From positions 61,504,705 through 61,568,704 of the forward strand of contig CAXKWD010000007.1 of the NCBI GenBank assembly GCA_964059195.1: a stretch of DNA of 64,000 bases, in the 5' to 3' direction. The stretch is from Ectobius pallidus (lineage: Eukaryota; Arthropoda; Insecta; Blattodea; Ectobiidae). The position numbers and the translations under genes are program-made. Of the stretch, positions 30,025 to 41,188 are shown in pieces; the first letter of the stretch is position 1, and every line of letters begins with the position of its first letter. Below the pieces are notes generated by a model, which had not been told where the DNA came from, made no database searches, and saw nothing but the letters and a program-made list of their open reading frames with translations.

Positions 30025-32404
30025 GGGGATCTAGCCTCTGGAACTTAACTTAAAATACTTGAAACATAGTAAACCAATAGCTTTCGCAGATGACTTGGCT
30101 CTGTTAACTACAGGCAAAACAATGGACGAAGCAGAAATGTATGCTAATACTGATGTGAAGTTAATAGAAGTATGGTCAAAATAATATAAAATTCAGTTCA
30201 ACAACAGTAAATAAAAAACTATGTTGATATCCAAGAAAAGAAGAGAAGAAAAAAGTAAAATATGCATATAATTATCTAAACAACAGGACACTAGAGCAGG
30301 TGAAACAAGTAAATTTTTTGGGATATTATTCAATGAAAAAATGAACTTTGTTATGCACATAAAACAAGTAACTGAGAAATGTGTAAAGCTGATAAATGCT
30401 TTAGTGAAGTCTGCGAAGCTGAACTGGGGTCTCGGACAACAAGCCTTATGAACAATCTATAATGGTGCTATACTTCCAATGCTATTATACGCCGTTCAGA
30501 TGTGGGAAGAAGCTATCCTAAAGAGGAAGAACCTGATAAAATACCAGTGAGTGCAAAGACTAATGAATATAAAAATTTCAAAAGCCTACAGAACTGTGTC
30601 ATATGAAGCGTCCTGCATTTAGCAGTAAAACCAATAGATATAAAAATTAAAGAAGTGTTAGATACGGTATATATAAAGAAACACATATGACAAATGGAAA
30701 AGAAATACCGGGAATAGTTGAAGAAGCCCCAAAAACAACCGAGTGGCCCCATCCCGAGAACAGAGTCGTTGTTCAAGAGGCACAAGAAAACATAACGTAG
30801 GCCTACAATATAGAGATCTTCACTGATGGGAGTAAAATAGATGGGAAAGTTGGCGTAGCAGCAGTCATCTTCCAAAATGTGGAACTGGTAGAGACATTAA
30901 AATATAAACTCCACAGTGCATACAGTGCTCCAATAATCAAGAGGAACAGATAGCAATCTTAAGTGCTCTCATGGCAATAGAAGGAAATAAAAAATAGAGG
31001 ACGATAAGAGACTGTTGGTAGTAAATACCGATAACCAAATTACCATAGAGCTCCTTAACACATTCGCTACCGTGCACGCCATTTGGCGTGGAAGAAAAGC
31101 CAGCACTTCCCTCCCGTCCACGCCAGCTGGCGTTTAAGCGCCCGCGCCAATTTTTTTGTATATTTCTTCAAGGAAATGGTGAAGGTCGTAGTTTCCATTT
31201 ACGGCAAAGATAGGGGGGTGAATACACTTGCTAGTTTCCATTTAAGGCAATAGATGGTGGGTGAATACACTTGCTGGATTTACAGAAACCCTAAAATTAT
31301 GTCGTTGACCTCCTGACAACAAAAGATTTCCATGTGCTTTTGAAGACCAGTTTCGCATCGCCGGTCAGTAGCGTGAAGAATGGCTAGCATTAGGCTTAGT
31401 GGTAATTCCGTGTGCAGTGACAAAAGAGATAAATGTGATTATAGGCGTAGGCCATTATCAGGTGAAGAGATAGACAAATTATTATTCAACAATGATTGTG
31501 GTGTTGAATTAATCCCGTCTGCTGCAGCTCCGCGGCCACTCAACAAACACAGAAGTCTTCCTGAAAGTATGTAAAATTTTTATGCAATAATTTCATATAG
31601 TTTTCAAGAAAAACTTAAAATACCGAGGTACTGTAAATTCAGGTGTATGTTTAAATGGCCATTTAAAAATCCCTGGGCTGGGGCATTTAAAGAGCTGGCA
31701 GGTAGTCAGTAGCGAATGTGCTAAGAATGGTAAAATCAGAAATGAAATAATAGAACAAATAAAAGCTAAAATCAAACATCTCCAAGACAATGGCTGGAAA
31801 ATCCATATAAAGTGGGTAAAGGCGCATGCAGGCTATATGGAAATGAAATGGCAGATCAACTAGGAAAGAAAGCTGTGCAGGAAGACACAGGAGAAGTTAT
31901 TTACAGTAAGATCCCGAAAAGCCATGTAATCAAGGAAGCCGAGGAGAAAGGACTGCATATCTGGCAACAGCAATGGGAGAGTACAACAAAAGGAACTACG
32001 ACCAGAATGCTTTTCCCTTCAGTGCAGAAGATTCCACTAAACAGACAGATCACAGCCATCTTAACCAGACACGGGAAGACAAGAGGATATTATAACAGGT
32101 TCAAAATAGTGGAAAGTGCACTGTGCAAATGTGAACATGGAGATCAAACTGTGAATCACATAATATTTGAATGTACTCTCTTAAACAGTGAAAGACTAGA
32201 ATTAACACAAAACATAAGATTAAAAGGTGGACAGTGGCCAGCAACAAATTACGAACTAGTCAAACATTACCTCCAAGACTTTACGAAGTTTTTAAACAAA
32301 ATATATTTTGAAAAGTCATAATTTACTGTAGGATAATTGTAATTAGTTAATTAGTTAAATCATTGCTTGTAGTGTTACTTAATGTAATGGAGCATGCAGT
32401 TTAG
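30025..32404 (+). pseudogene. RNase H-bearing LINE (I-like), decayed and split by a piggyBac-like element
   Basis: The 5'-truncated copy starts near the catalytic IAFADDLALLTTGK (about 30080). RT thumb sequence follows (KFFGILFNEKMN, MLLYAVQMW), with stops. The RNase H domain is EIFTDGSKIDG (first D, about 30825) and LLVVNTDNQ (31010). After the inserted element it continues NEIIEQIKAKIKHLQ, IKWVKAHAG and YGNEMADQLGKKA with a frameshift at about 31830. A C-terminal CCHC-like motif CKCEHGDQTVNHIIFEC lies at about 32127, and the coding part ends 32321. RNase H plus this cysteine motif fits the I/R1 group. A (TA)n tract begins at 32405. Confidence 0.75.
31059..31720 (+). mobile_element. piggyBac-like non-autonomous element inserted at TTAA in the RNase H gene
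   Basis: TIRs CACATTCGCTAC (left) and, read inward, CACATTCGCTAC (right, followed by TGACTACC). The left flank is TTAA (31055-31058) and the right flank CTAA (31721-31724), which is TTAA with one change. Removing the insert gives ELL-KNGKIRNEI in the LINE RNase H frame, confirming the ends. Inside, 31380-31573 encodes MASIRLSGNSVCSD and RRRPLSGEEIDKLLF, resembling the N-terminus of piggyBac transposases. The rest of the transposase is absent. Subterminal GCCATTTGGCG/CGCCAGCTGGCG palindromes are present on the left. Confidence 0.8.
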
Positions 32405-32427
32405 TAATATATATATATATATATATA
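32405..32427 (+). repeat. (TA)n microsatellite
   Basis: About ten TA units between the LINE 3' end and the mariner fragment. Confidence 0.9.
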
Positions 32428-32429
32428 AA

Positions 32430-32960
32430 AAGGACCAATACTGCAACATTACTTTGAGATGGGCTCAACAATAAACAGTGCATGTTACAATGAGATGTTG
32501 AGCAATGAGCTGAAGTCTGCAATTCGAACCAAACAACAAGGCCTATTGTCGAAAGGAGTTGTTTTATTGCATGACAATGCATGCCCACATACTGCCGCCC
32601 ACACTGCTCAATCTGCTGAGAAACTGGGTTTTGAGGTGTCAGAGCATCTTGTATACAGACCCAATCTCACCCCATCAGATTTCCATCTTTTTGCCCACTT
32701 AAAGATGCCTTAAGGGGCCGTTGTTTCACCACAGATCAAGAACTGAAGGAAGCAGTGCATATGTGGCTTGCTAATAAGCCAAAAACTTTTTTTCTGGAAG
32801 CATCAGGAAGCTTGTGCAACGATGGATTAAGTGCTTTGAGAAACAAGGGGACTAGGTTGAAAAATGAGGCAATTGAAACTTTTGTATTGTTGTTGCAGTA
32901 AATTTGAAAATGAGAGTGTGGATACTTATTGACTTACTCTCTAATCTTTTGGAGATGTGA
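32430..32960 (+). pseudogene. mariner transposase C-terminal fragment
   Basis: The frame 32459-32713 encodes GSTINSACYNEMLSNELKSA, GVVLLHDNACPHTAAHTAQ (second catalytic D) and RPNLTPSDFHLFAHLK (the SPD aspartate is replaced: LTPSD). A frameshift at about 32712 leads to GRCFTTDQELKEAV and then KLVQRWIKCFEKQGD. This is the last ~60% of a SETMAR/Himar-type mariner transposase. No TIRs recognised. It abuts the (TA)n tail region of the LINE at 30025-32404. Confidence 0.75.
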
Positions 32961-34267
32961 CTTCATGCATGGGAAAGACTTTCTCTTACGTTTCCTTCAT
33001 GAAAATGTTCTAGAAAAAGGCTGTGATGATTTGTTTAAATTTTGTACATGTATTACTACCTGCGCACGATTTCTTGAGCGCTCGGCTCCCTAGTCCTCAT
33101 TCGGTAGGTTTCGTTCAACTTCGTAGGTAAAGCTGACAACATTGAAACACGAAGTACGCTATACACCCTGACATCTAGTGGCGTCAATACTAAGCTTTCA
33201 TTCTATCTCAGGATCCTTATTTATTTATTGACATTATCTTTTCTGACGCATGGAGTTATGTGGAAAAATACAATTTTTCGAATTGCTTATTTCACAAACA
33301 CGTCATTGTACATCCAACACTTTCCTCACCTCTTTAAGAATTCCATATGTGCTAATTTCTGATACTCCCGTGAACTCTGATGTCAATTTCATGGACTGAA
33401 AGTTGAGCGTACTTTTCACAAAACGTATTAAGTACGTTTAAAATTAGGCCTATAGTTTTCTCCAATTTTAGATGCCTTACCTCTCTTATGTTTTACAACA
33501 CGAAATGGTGAAGCATGTTCTGCTAAGACTTTTCTTTATGCTTAAAACTAGTCATCCAGTGTAAAAATATTGAGCCTTTCCCGGAGGAAAATGATTTATT
33601 TGATAACCAAAGCTTTATGACGTGTTATTAATTGTTACGCAATACCGTCACCATGTTATATTATTGAACTGCATAAAAATCGTTGTCTATTAAATGTCAC
33701 TACATAAAATAGCGAGGATAATTCATCGGAAATAATTATCCAATTCGGGATCCACACTTACGCTGTTGACGTGAGCTTACCATACGCGCAATTCTGCTGA
33801 AATGTGATTTCTTTGGTTGACAACACTGCAGAAAGACTGGCGGAGTAGCTATGTTTTGTTCCCCCCAACCCTCACTTCCCCATAAATCCAGCGCCCAAGA
33901 TATGGCGTGCGGGTAGTACATAATATTATGCTGAGAGCTGAAACTTTTATTTGATATTTTTTTTCCTATAAATTCTCTGAAGGGTAGTTATTAAGCCATT
34001 CATCACATAAATCTTCCATAATTGCGAGACTTTTAATTAGACTTAGACAAGTGGATTTTTACTCCTGCAATCCAACTGCTTACTATTTTGGAATATGTAG
34101 GGTGGAGAAAGTAGTGTGTTTCACATCATATTTTTAGTAACGGTTTTATTTACCTCAGTTTCTTTCAAACTATGGACCTGTAAATGAAACAAGGCAAATA
34201 TTTGAAGTGCACTCTTTTTTGGCTAGCTAGGTTGAGTTGATGTTGAGCCAAATAGTTAGTACTGGTA
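32961..34267. other. No gene supported
   Basis: A 1.3 kb stretch without recognisable coding or repeat structure. 33730-33910 is less AT-rich, with several CpGs, and may be an old repeat or a regulatory segment; nothing identifies it. Confidence 0.4.
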
Positions 34268-34269
34268 TA

Positions 34270-34755
34270 CAGTGAACTCTCGATAATTCGGACCTCAGTA
34301 TGCTGGACTTTGGATAACTCGGACAGATTCTTGGTGATACAGACCCAGATCTATAGCCATTCTACGGCCACTTCAGAACTGCAAGAGAAATAATTATTCA
34401 AAAGCAACAGAAAAAAATGTGTACACAGAAGAACATTTACAGTTTCTTTCAGCCTAAATCTTCTCAGAAAAATATGCTCACAGTGCCACATCAATCATAA
34501 TATTGTACTAATAATGTAACAGTGTGTATTTCAGACTCTGACTAGAAATTTCAATATAGAACTGAAGTGTTATTCTTTTTTGTTCCATTTGTAAATGTTA
34601 ATATTATGTTCTGCTTCATACATTTTGTTATTGCAGCTTAAACACGAAATTTCATTACTTAAATACCATTTCCTAATTTACTCTCCATAAGCTGGGCATT
34701 TCATAACTCGGACAGATCCCCACCCACTTTAGTCCGGTTTATCGAGAGTTCATTG
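34270..34755 (+). mobile_element. pogo/Tigger-like element remnant with transposase C-terminus
   Basis: TIRs CAGTGAACTCTCGATAA (left) and CAATGAACTCTCGATAA (right, inward), next to TA on both sides (34268-34269, 34756-34757). A second internal pair of GATAACTCGGACAGAT (34312) and CATAACTCGGACAGATC (34702) lies in direct orientation. Inside, the frame IIQKQQKKMCTQKNIYSFFQPK ends shortly after at a stop. It resembles the C-terminal tail of pogo/Tigger transposases and includes QKNIYSFF (34426-34449), a PCNA-interacting (PIP-box) pattern. Most of the transposase is deleted. Confidence 0.78.
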
Positions 34756-34757
34756 TA

Positions 34758-35008
34758 TTATAAAAACTGAAATGATTCAGACTGGTGCACACCGCAAGAA
34801 AACTCAGCTTAAATGTGAGAAAGCTAAGGCATCATGGTCACTATGTGATACGACATCTGATAGATTTGTTGCTGTTCAGTAGGTATGCAAGTTATTGCAT
34901 GTGAATGTTAAGTATTACCGGTATTACTGGTATCCTGAATTATTCCTATTACGAACACCAATCTACAACCTATTAAAGAAATCTCTGCACATGGGAAGTC
35001 TGGAGGAA
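34758..35008. other. Short unannotated spacer
   Basis: Nothing recognised between the pogo-like and mariner-like remnants. Confidence 0.5.
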
Positions 35009-35009
35009 T

Positions 35010-35221
35010 AGTGGAAATAGATATTTGGGAAGGCCTTCTTCAGGTGCGGTATTTCTGAAAATGGCCTTCCTCCTGCAGTGAAACATGTTCTTGAACACCT
35101 TCTGTTGCTCAGCTTCAATTGGTTCAATTACAAGTCTTATTTCATCCTTCATTTCTTGTAAATTACGAGGATTAGTTTGGTAAATTTTACCTTTTAGGTT
35201 CTCAAAGATAAAAACTACATC
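35010..35221 (-). pseudogene. mariner-like transposase C-terminal fragment
   Basis: Minus-strand frame: VDVVFIFENLKGKIYQTNPR, then NLQEMKDEIRLVIEPIEAE and VFKNMFHCRRKA. This is the pattern of the C-terminal tail of mariner-like transposases that carry LWGYLK..VY.TNP..L.ELK..I (the type at 1-817). There is no upstream catalytic domain and no TIRs seen. Confidence 0.55.
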
Positions 35222-35974
35222 TACGGGAATAAGAGGGTAACAAACCTCTACTAATTATCTAGCCAGCTCTAATCGCACCTGTATTCCCCAAACTTTATCT
35301 TCAGTTAAAACTCTCTCTTTATGTTCCCTATTTATCACGAACTGATACTTTTATATGACATTTTGTCATAAATTTTGAAACACAGGATTTTGAATAGACT
35401 CAGACAATTTACACACAAAACTTTGCCTGCATTTCTTGTAATTGTTTTCCTTAAGATTATATTGAAAGTGAATTTGCTTTTCAGCTCTCTAAGTTATTTC
35501 ACTAAGTAGCACTGAATAAATTCACCCATGTAAAATATGTACTGCTACATTTGAAAATGACTTGGACAACTCAACAAATGAGTACAACAATTGTTTATGA
35601 ATAAACAATAAATGCACCATTGTAAATTTACCAAGACTGGGAATACTGATCTCAGGCATGTGTGCAACAATAGTAAAATGAATTGCCTGCTGAGTTGTGC
35701 TGTTGTGAAGTTTCCTTGTACAAGTAATATGAAGATAATGTTTTTTTCACAAATTTTTAAAATAAAATTTCAGCAAAGGAGATAAATACCTGATGCTTAG
35801 ATTTATAAGTTGGATGATTAATAGTTTTATAATTTCACAATGGAAAGTAATAAAAATTGCTCTAAGTAGACTTGGTACTGCCTTCCTTGAATTTGATTTT
35901 GTATACTCTGCATTCCACACCCTGAAAAAGAAACAAATTTTGTTTTTTATTAAACTGATACTACATTTTAGATG
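35222..35974. other. No gene seen
   Basis: AT-rich and non-coding. Nothing supportable. Confidence 0.5.
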
Positions 35975-35977
35975 GTA

Positions 35978-36702
35978 TGAGAGTTATTCGTAAAGTAAGG
36001 TCTAATCGCCGATAAAGAAAACAAGAACATTAATAAGTAAAAAATATTTATTGTAATATTTACAGAGATTCATTGGCTACTTCTCTATATAGTTGGCACC
36101 GTTATTGAGGCACTTATCTTAGTGGTGTATAAACAGTTGTGTGCACATGTCATAGGACTCTGTCGCCAACATCTGGAGTCATGAAATCACTGCTGTCTGT
36201 ACCTCAGCGTCGTTGTGGAAACATTTTTCTGCCAGAAATCATTTCATGAGACAGAAGAAATGGAAGTCACTTAGCACAAGGTCGGGGCTGTAGGGTGGAT
36301 GGTTAAAGATCTCCTACCCAAACTGAAGCAAGTGATTCTGTGTGTCATTGGCTGTATGGAGCTGTGCATTGTTGTGCAAAAGCAGAATGCCTCTTGTCAG
36401 TATTCCACGTCTCTTGTTTTGGATTGCCCTCCTCAGATTTTTCACCCATGTTTCATCCCCAGTGACAACATTTTCGAGAAACTCATCACCTACTCATCAC
36501 CCACATACTGCTGGCGGCAGAGTCCTATGACATGGGCATACCAATTGTTGGTACATCGCTAAGATAAATACCTTGCTAACACTGCCAACTATGTAAAGAG
36601 ATAGCCAACGAATCTCTGTAAATATTGCAATAATATTTCTTATTTATTAATGTTTTTGTTTTCATTATCGGTGATCAGACTTTACATTCCGAATAACCCT
36701 CG
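35978..36702 (-). mobile_element. Internally deleted mariner element with a catalytic D-to-N change
   Basis: TIRs TGAGAGTTATTCGTAAAGT on the left and CGAGGGTTATTCGGAATGT on the right (inward), both next to TA, continue imperfectly through ACAAGAACATT/ACAAAAACATT. The minus strand encodes the C-terminal half of a mariner transposase: WVKNLRRAIQNKRRGILTRG, LLLHNNAQLHTANDTQ, then decayed SDFHFF and KCLNNGANYIEK. The second catalytic aspartate (HDNA) is N (HNNA). The N-terminal half is deleted. Confidence 0.82.
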
Positions 36703-36876
36703 TACTATCGGTTATAAGAATTATAGTTTAAAATATCCTTTTAGATATTCTCCTTTAGACATTTACTTCCTAAATAGGAGAATTCAACCCTCAGCCACAA
36801 ACTTTCTCCATTGTTCCTTTTCTTAGTTTCCAAACTGCTGGTCTCATTGCAATCTTCCTATAGTCCCACTCACTTG

Positions 36877-37737
36877 TACATGGGTTGGTTTTTTAGTTTT
36901 GACACCATAGTTATAACTGGATTAATAACTCAAAATAGATGGTTCCAAGTTTCATAGGCCCTCGATGTAGTCCCCACCGTTGCGTACAACGTGTTGCCAG
37001 CGATGCGGAAGTCGTTGGATCCCGTTGGCACTGCCCAATCTATTGATGGTGCGAAGAGAGCGCTCGGCAGCCTGCTTAACGTCTTCAATGGTACGGAAGT
37101 GCTCCCCGCGCGTTGTCATCTTCATCTTCAGGATGAGATCATAGTCGCAGGGACTGATGTCGGGAGAATAGGGGGGGTGATAGAGGACCTCCCAGCCCCA
37201 GCGATCCAACAATGCCGACACAACGCCTGCTGTGTGTGCCCTAGCATTGTCATGCAGAACGATGGGCGGTGTAACCATGTGGTGGCGCCGTTTCCTTCTC
37301 AGAGCTCCTCGGAGATGGTCTTGCAGAAACGAACAATAGTACGCCGCATTAACGGTTTGCCCTCGAGGAACGGTATGGTGAATAATCACACCATCCCAAT
37401 CATAGGCAAGAATCAACATTACCTTCACATTGGTGGGGGTTGGTCGAACTGTTTGTTTCAGTCCCTGCGACTATGATCTCATCCCGAAGGTGAAGATGAC
37501 AATGCGCGGGGAGCACTTCCGTACCATTGAAGACGTTAAGCAGGCTGCCGAGCGCTCTCTTCGCACCATCAATAGATTGGGCAGTGCCAACGGATCCAAC
37601 GACTTCCGCATCGCTGGCAACACGTTGTACGCAACGGTGGGGACTACATCGAGGGCCTATGAAACTTGGAACCATATATTTTGAGTTATTAATCCAGTTA
37701 TAACTATGGTGCCAAAACTAAAAAACCAACCTATGTA
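36877..37737 (-). mobile_element. mariner element whose two ends are inverted copies of its 3' part (fold-back)
   Basis: The arms 36877-37160 and 37455-37737 are near-perfect inverted repeats of ~283 bp, far longer than mariner TIRs. They include the TIR (CATGGGTTGGTTTTTTAG type) plus the last ~70 codons of the transposase. TA flanks both ends. The ~295-bp centre contains the middle of the transposase once. The 5' half of the gene is thus replaced by an inverted copy of the 3' half. Confidence 0.85.
36952..37428 (-). pseudogene. mariner transposase, C-terminal two-thirds of catalytic domain
   Basis: About 158 codons are open. MLILAYDWDGVIIHHTVPRG contains the first catalytic D region, IVLHDNARAHTAGVVSALL the second and HPPYSPDISPCDYDL the third. 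FRTIEDVKQAAERSLRTI and RWQHVVRNGGDYIEGL form the tail. All three acidic positions of a mariner DDD catalytic triad are retained. The DNA-binding N-terminus is missing because of the fold-back rearrangement, so no functional protein is expected. Confidence 0.82.
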
Positions 37738-37858
37738 CATCTAAGCAGGGCGGCTGATGCTTGTGGTTTCATGGCATCACCCTCTGTTATTTTACTGATC
37801 GATACCTACTATAAACTTTTGAAAATAGTAATAATATTAATAATGATAACAATAAAAT

Positions 37859-37861
37859 AAC

Positions 37862-37895
<34 letters not shown>
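37859..37895 (+). repeat. (AAT)n microsatellite
   Basis: About eleven ATA/AAT units. It could be the tail of a LINE, but no LINE body precedes it. Confidence 0.85.
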
Positions 37896-37897
<2 letters not shown>

Positions 37898-37899
37898 TA

Positions 37900-38404
37900 T
37901 GTCTACCACCTGTGTAATTTTTTTTATGATACCTGGTTTGGTGAACCCAAAAAGATTTTTACAGCATCTGTTCCTGCATTAGGTATTAGAGGGACATGAA
38001 ATAAGGCCTGGTTCTAATGTCAGTGGAGTTTCTCCCCCTTGCATCATCTGCTAACCAATGTCTTCTGGCCATTTTGGGCTCAGTCTTGTTACAGTCATGT
38101 TCAATCAATTTTGAACACAAAATCTATAGCAAAGAGTTAGTTTGAAAACTTGACTTCAAAATAAAATAATCTTTTCCAGGAACTGGTTCTAGCTCACTAA
38201 TGAAACCCATTCCAAACTGTCAGCATAACTTCTTTACAAATTCTTCAATTGGTATCTCTTGCAGCATGATGGTTTTGCAGACAGAAAAGTCTTAGCAAAT
38301 TTCTGAGACTTAAACGGTTCAGCTAGCAGTTGAATTTATAAAGATAATGCCCCTCACAAGTCACTGGCACATGGGCTAAACAAATAAATAAAACACAACT
38401 CAAA
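37900..38404. other. No gene seen
   Basis: Non-coding stretch before the minus-strand LINE. Nothing recognised. Confidence 0.5.
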
Positions 38405-39425
38405 CAGAATATATCTTCTTCTTCTTCATCTTCCCCATGATGCCTTTAGAGCATTGGGGGATCCTCGATTAAGGCTTTCCACATCCTTCTGTCCTATGCC
38501 ATCCTTTTCAATTCTGATTTGCTTTTGGAGATCTTTCTTCCCATTTCCTCTATGCAATCTTCATATGTAGTACTTGGCCTTCCTCTTGAGCGACCTCCTA
38601 TCGGCCTTGCTTCCATGAATTGTCGTGGCTTCCTGTTCTACTCCATCCTTGTAATGTGTCCAAACCATCTTAACTGTCTTTGGGCCAAGCGTTTTTCTAC
38701 CGGGGATTGCTGGAGTCCTTCTCTTACTTTTTGATTCTGGACTAAGTCACGTCTTGTTTTCCCTGCGATTCGTCTTAAGCATTTCATTTCTGCTGCAGTT
38801 ACTCTTCCTATTTCTTCCCCTCTTACTGGCCAGCTTTCACTTCCATATAGTAGTACTGGTTCCATTACTGTTCGGTATATTTTAAGTTTTGTTTGTGTCA
38901 TCAATTCTGATTTTCCAAAGATTGTTTGATTTAACTGATAATATATATTATTACATTACATTTAAGACTTCATGTTTTATTTTCCCGTTTTGATGAATTA
39001 TTGTGCCCAGGTATTCATAATTTCTTACCTGTGCGAGTTGTACCCCATTACTTTGGATATTTAGTTGTCCTACTGTTTCATCTGTCCTAGCCACCTGCAT
39101 CACCTTGCTTTTCTCTACATTTATCTGCATTCCCTTTTCCTTCAGGTTTTCTGTCCATTCCATTACAGCCTGCTGTAATTTTGTTTCCGTATCTGCTATT
39201 AACACTATATCGTCTGCATATATGAGTGCTTGGCACTGTATTCGTTTCATCTTCCAGTTTCCAATTATTGTTCTATTTGTTCTTCTCTTACATACCTTAA
39301 GTACTTCATCCATTAACACTATAAACAGTAATGGGCTTAGACTATCCCCTTGTTTTACCCCTATTTCCATTTTAAATGTTTCCGATTTTCTTCCTTCCAG
39401 ACTGACCACTCCTTCTACAAACAGA
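38405..39425 (-). pseudogene. Minus-strand LINE RT fragment (RTE-X-like), 5'-truncated
   Basis: Minus strand from about 39425: SETFKMEIGVKQGDSLSPLLF (RT motif B), QALIYADDIVLIADT (catalytic YADD) and INVEKSKVMQVA. A shift near 38955 leads to LKIYRTVMEPVLLYGSESW, MKCLRRIAGKTRRD, RQLRWFGHITRM and, in another frame, RSRGRPSTTYEDCIEEMGR. A GAAGAAGAAGAT tail at 38410-38425 marks the 3' end. The 5' edge lies within about 10 bases of the BEL 5' LTR start, so the BEL element inserted at or into its 5' end. Confidence 0.78.
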
Positions 39426-39435
39426 ATATATATGC

Positions 39436-41188
39436 TGTTGAAACACACAGGACTAGTTCATGGCTAGACCCTAAGGTTATGTATTTTAAGTAATATATTT
39501 CATGCTAAATGTAACTTACGTGGTTCTTTCACGTTTTTGATATTTTTGTCAGTATAACTAATAAATTTTCATGTAATTTTATATGCCTTAGTAAGCATAG
39601 AAAGAATTATTTCGTGTAATATTGAATATTTTGACACGCTGGTACAATACAGACAGCTGCCACTTTTATTTACTAACATAACTCGTCAAATTATCACCAG
39701 GATGCGCTGTGATCGATTCATTGTTACCAAATTGCTACAAATTATACTATACCTTGCTTATGACGTAATCGTCTAGTAAATTATCAAGTTTATCATTTCA
39801 TGCACTTTTTATTCTAAATTTCAATACGGATTTAGGAACTAGACGGCAAAATGTTGCTCTGCAAATGAATGTAGAAATTCTCATGTACTATTATGCGAGT
39901 TTTTCGTAATGACGTCTTAGGTGAGTCATTTTGTATTTTCCCATATTGCGTTAAAACGTGCAGTCTAAAATTAATAATTTATTAATCAAAATAATGTCTA
40001 TTCTTGCCGCTATTTACTGTCACGTTATTTGTATACATTGACCGTGTGGTTAGTTAATTATGTCGAGTTCTTTGTCCAAGTTCCAGGGAATTTATAATAA
40101 TGAATATCATGGCAACTCTTTATTATGCAACTAGATTTTTTATATTGGCCAATTTTGATATTGGCGCTAAAATATTCTCCAATAACAGATCACATGAGGC
40201 AACATGCTTTATGCCTTGTGTAATTTTACTTACTACGTTGTTTACTTCTTTAAATACCCCTAGGGCTTGCCCTAAGCGTCACTCATTGTTCAGTCGTTAG
40301 TCAGTTGCTTCAAGTGCACGTGTGTTTTTCACGTTAGAACAAAGCAACAAACAAAGAGATCGTGCAGATCTCTTCTCATCTCGTCTAGTGGGTGAAACAA
40401 TCTTCAAAATGTCTCTCAACTAACAACCTACATATATTAACAATACTACACATTAATCTCAAGTAATGTAGGTTTTTATTCACCCCACATCGTCAATACA
40501 ACATTGCGTCTGCGAGTTGTGCAAGTTCTTTCTTTGTTCTAACACCTAAATCTACGCGGCGTTCGTGTTACGCAACACGACCATCATCGAACATTCAAAC
40601 TCTAAGTTCATTCAGTGCTCAGTGATTATACTGTACTTCACTAAGTACATTAATTTGAATGCCGCAAAACACATATTGACAATGTGTACAACACGTGCAA
40701 ACCTAATCTAACAATAAAGCAATAAATATATAGGTGTACATAACCTAACAGTCAACTCATTATCGTCATTCACTGAATTGTAACGACCAGTTACGCCAAG
40801 TGTTTGGACGAGCTACAATTTCAACTTTAACGTCCAACGATCAACGTCCCATTTAACTACATCAAGAATCAAGAGCAAGAATCGACACTCCAGGATTCAA
40901 GATGTTGTGAACTGCGTTTAAGTAACTGTGATATACCTATTTCTTTATATGTATATAATTGTATTATTTGCATACTGATTTTTTTCATATAATCTTACAT
41001 ATAATTTCAAAGTGTTCGAGTGTTCAGTATAGTGAATATAACAAATAACACGCTCCAGTATTTAAGTGAATAAATCATATTAACCTCACATTTTATTGTA
41101 ATTCTTATTTTTTTGGTTTCGGGATGTAGGGGCAAAATTATTGTTCCCCCTCTCCTCATACAGTCCATCTAGTGGCCCTAACTTTACA
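39436..41188 (+). repeat. BEL/Pao 5' LTR (1,753 bp)
   Basis: It starts TGTTGAAACACACAGG and ends GGCCCTAACTTTACA. It matches the 3' LTR parts 47685-47745 and 50084-51770. An AATAAA lies at about 41071. A tRNA primer-binding site right after the LTR is not convincing. Confidence 0.88.
40249..40300 (+). promoter_or_regulatory. Putative LTR core promoter
   Basis: TTTAAATA (40249-40256) is followed about 40 bases later by TTCAGTCGTTAGTCAGTTGC, which contains two TCAGT initiator-like motifs of arthropod promoters. It lies mid-LTR, as expected for the U3/R boundary, and is conserved in the 3' LTR (about 50823-50885). Inference only. Confidence 0.35.

Noticed and set aside
30513..30875. A 120-codon minus-strand open frame with hydrophobic stretches
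   Set aside because: It lies antisense to the RNase H LINE and has no recognisable domain.
33730..33910. A CpG-containing promoter
   Set aside because: No gene start or transcript evidence nearby; base composition alone is insufficient.
36991..37476. A 161-codon plus-strand open frame
   Set aside because: It is the antisense of the mariner transposase on the minus strand.
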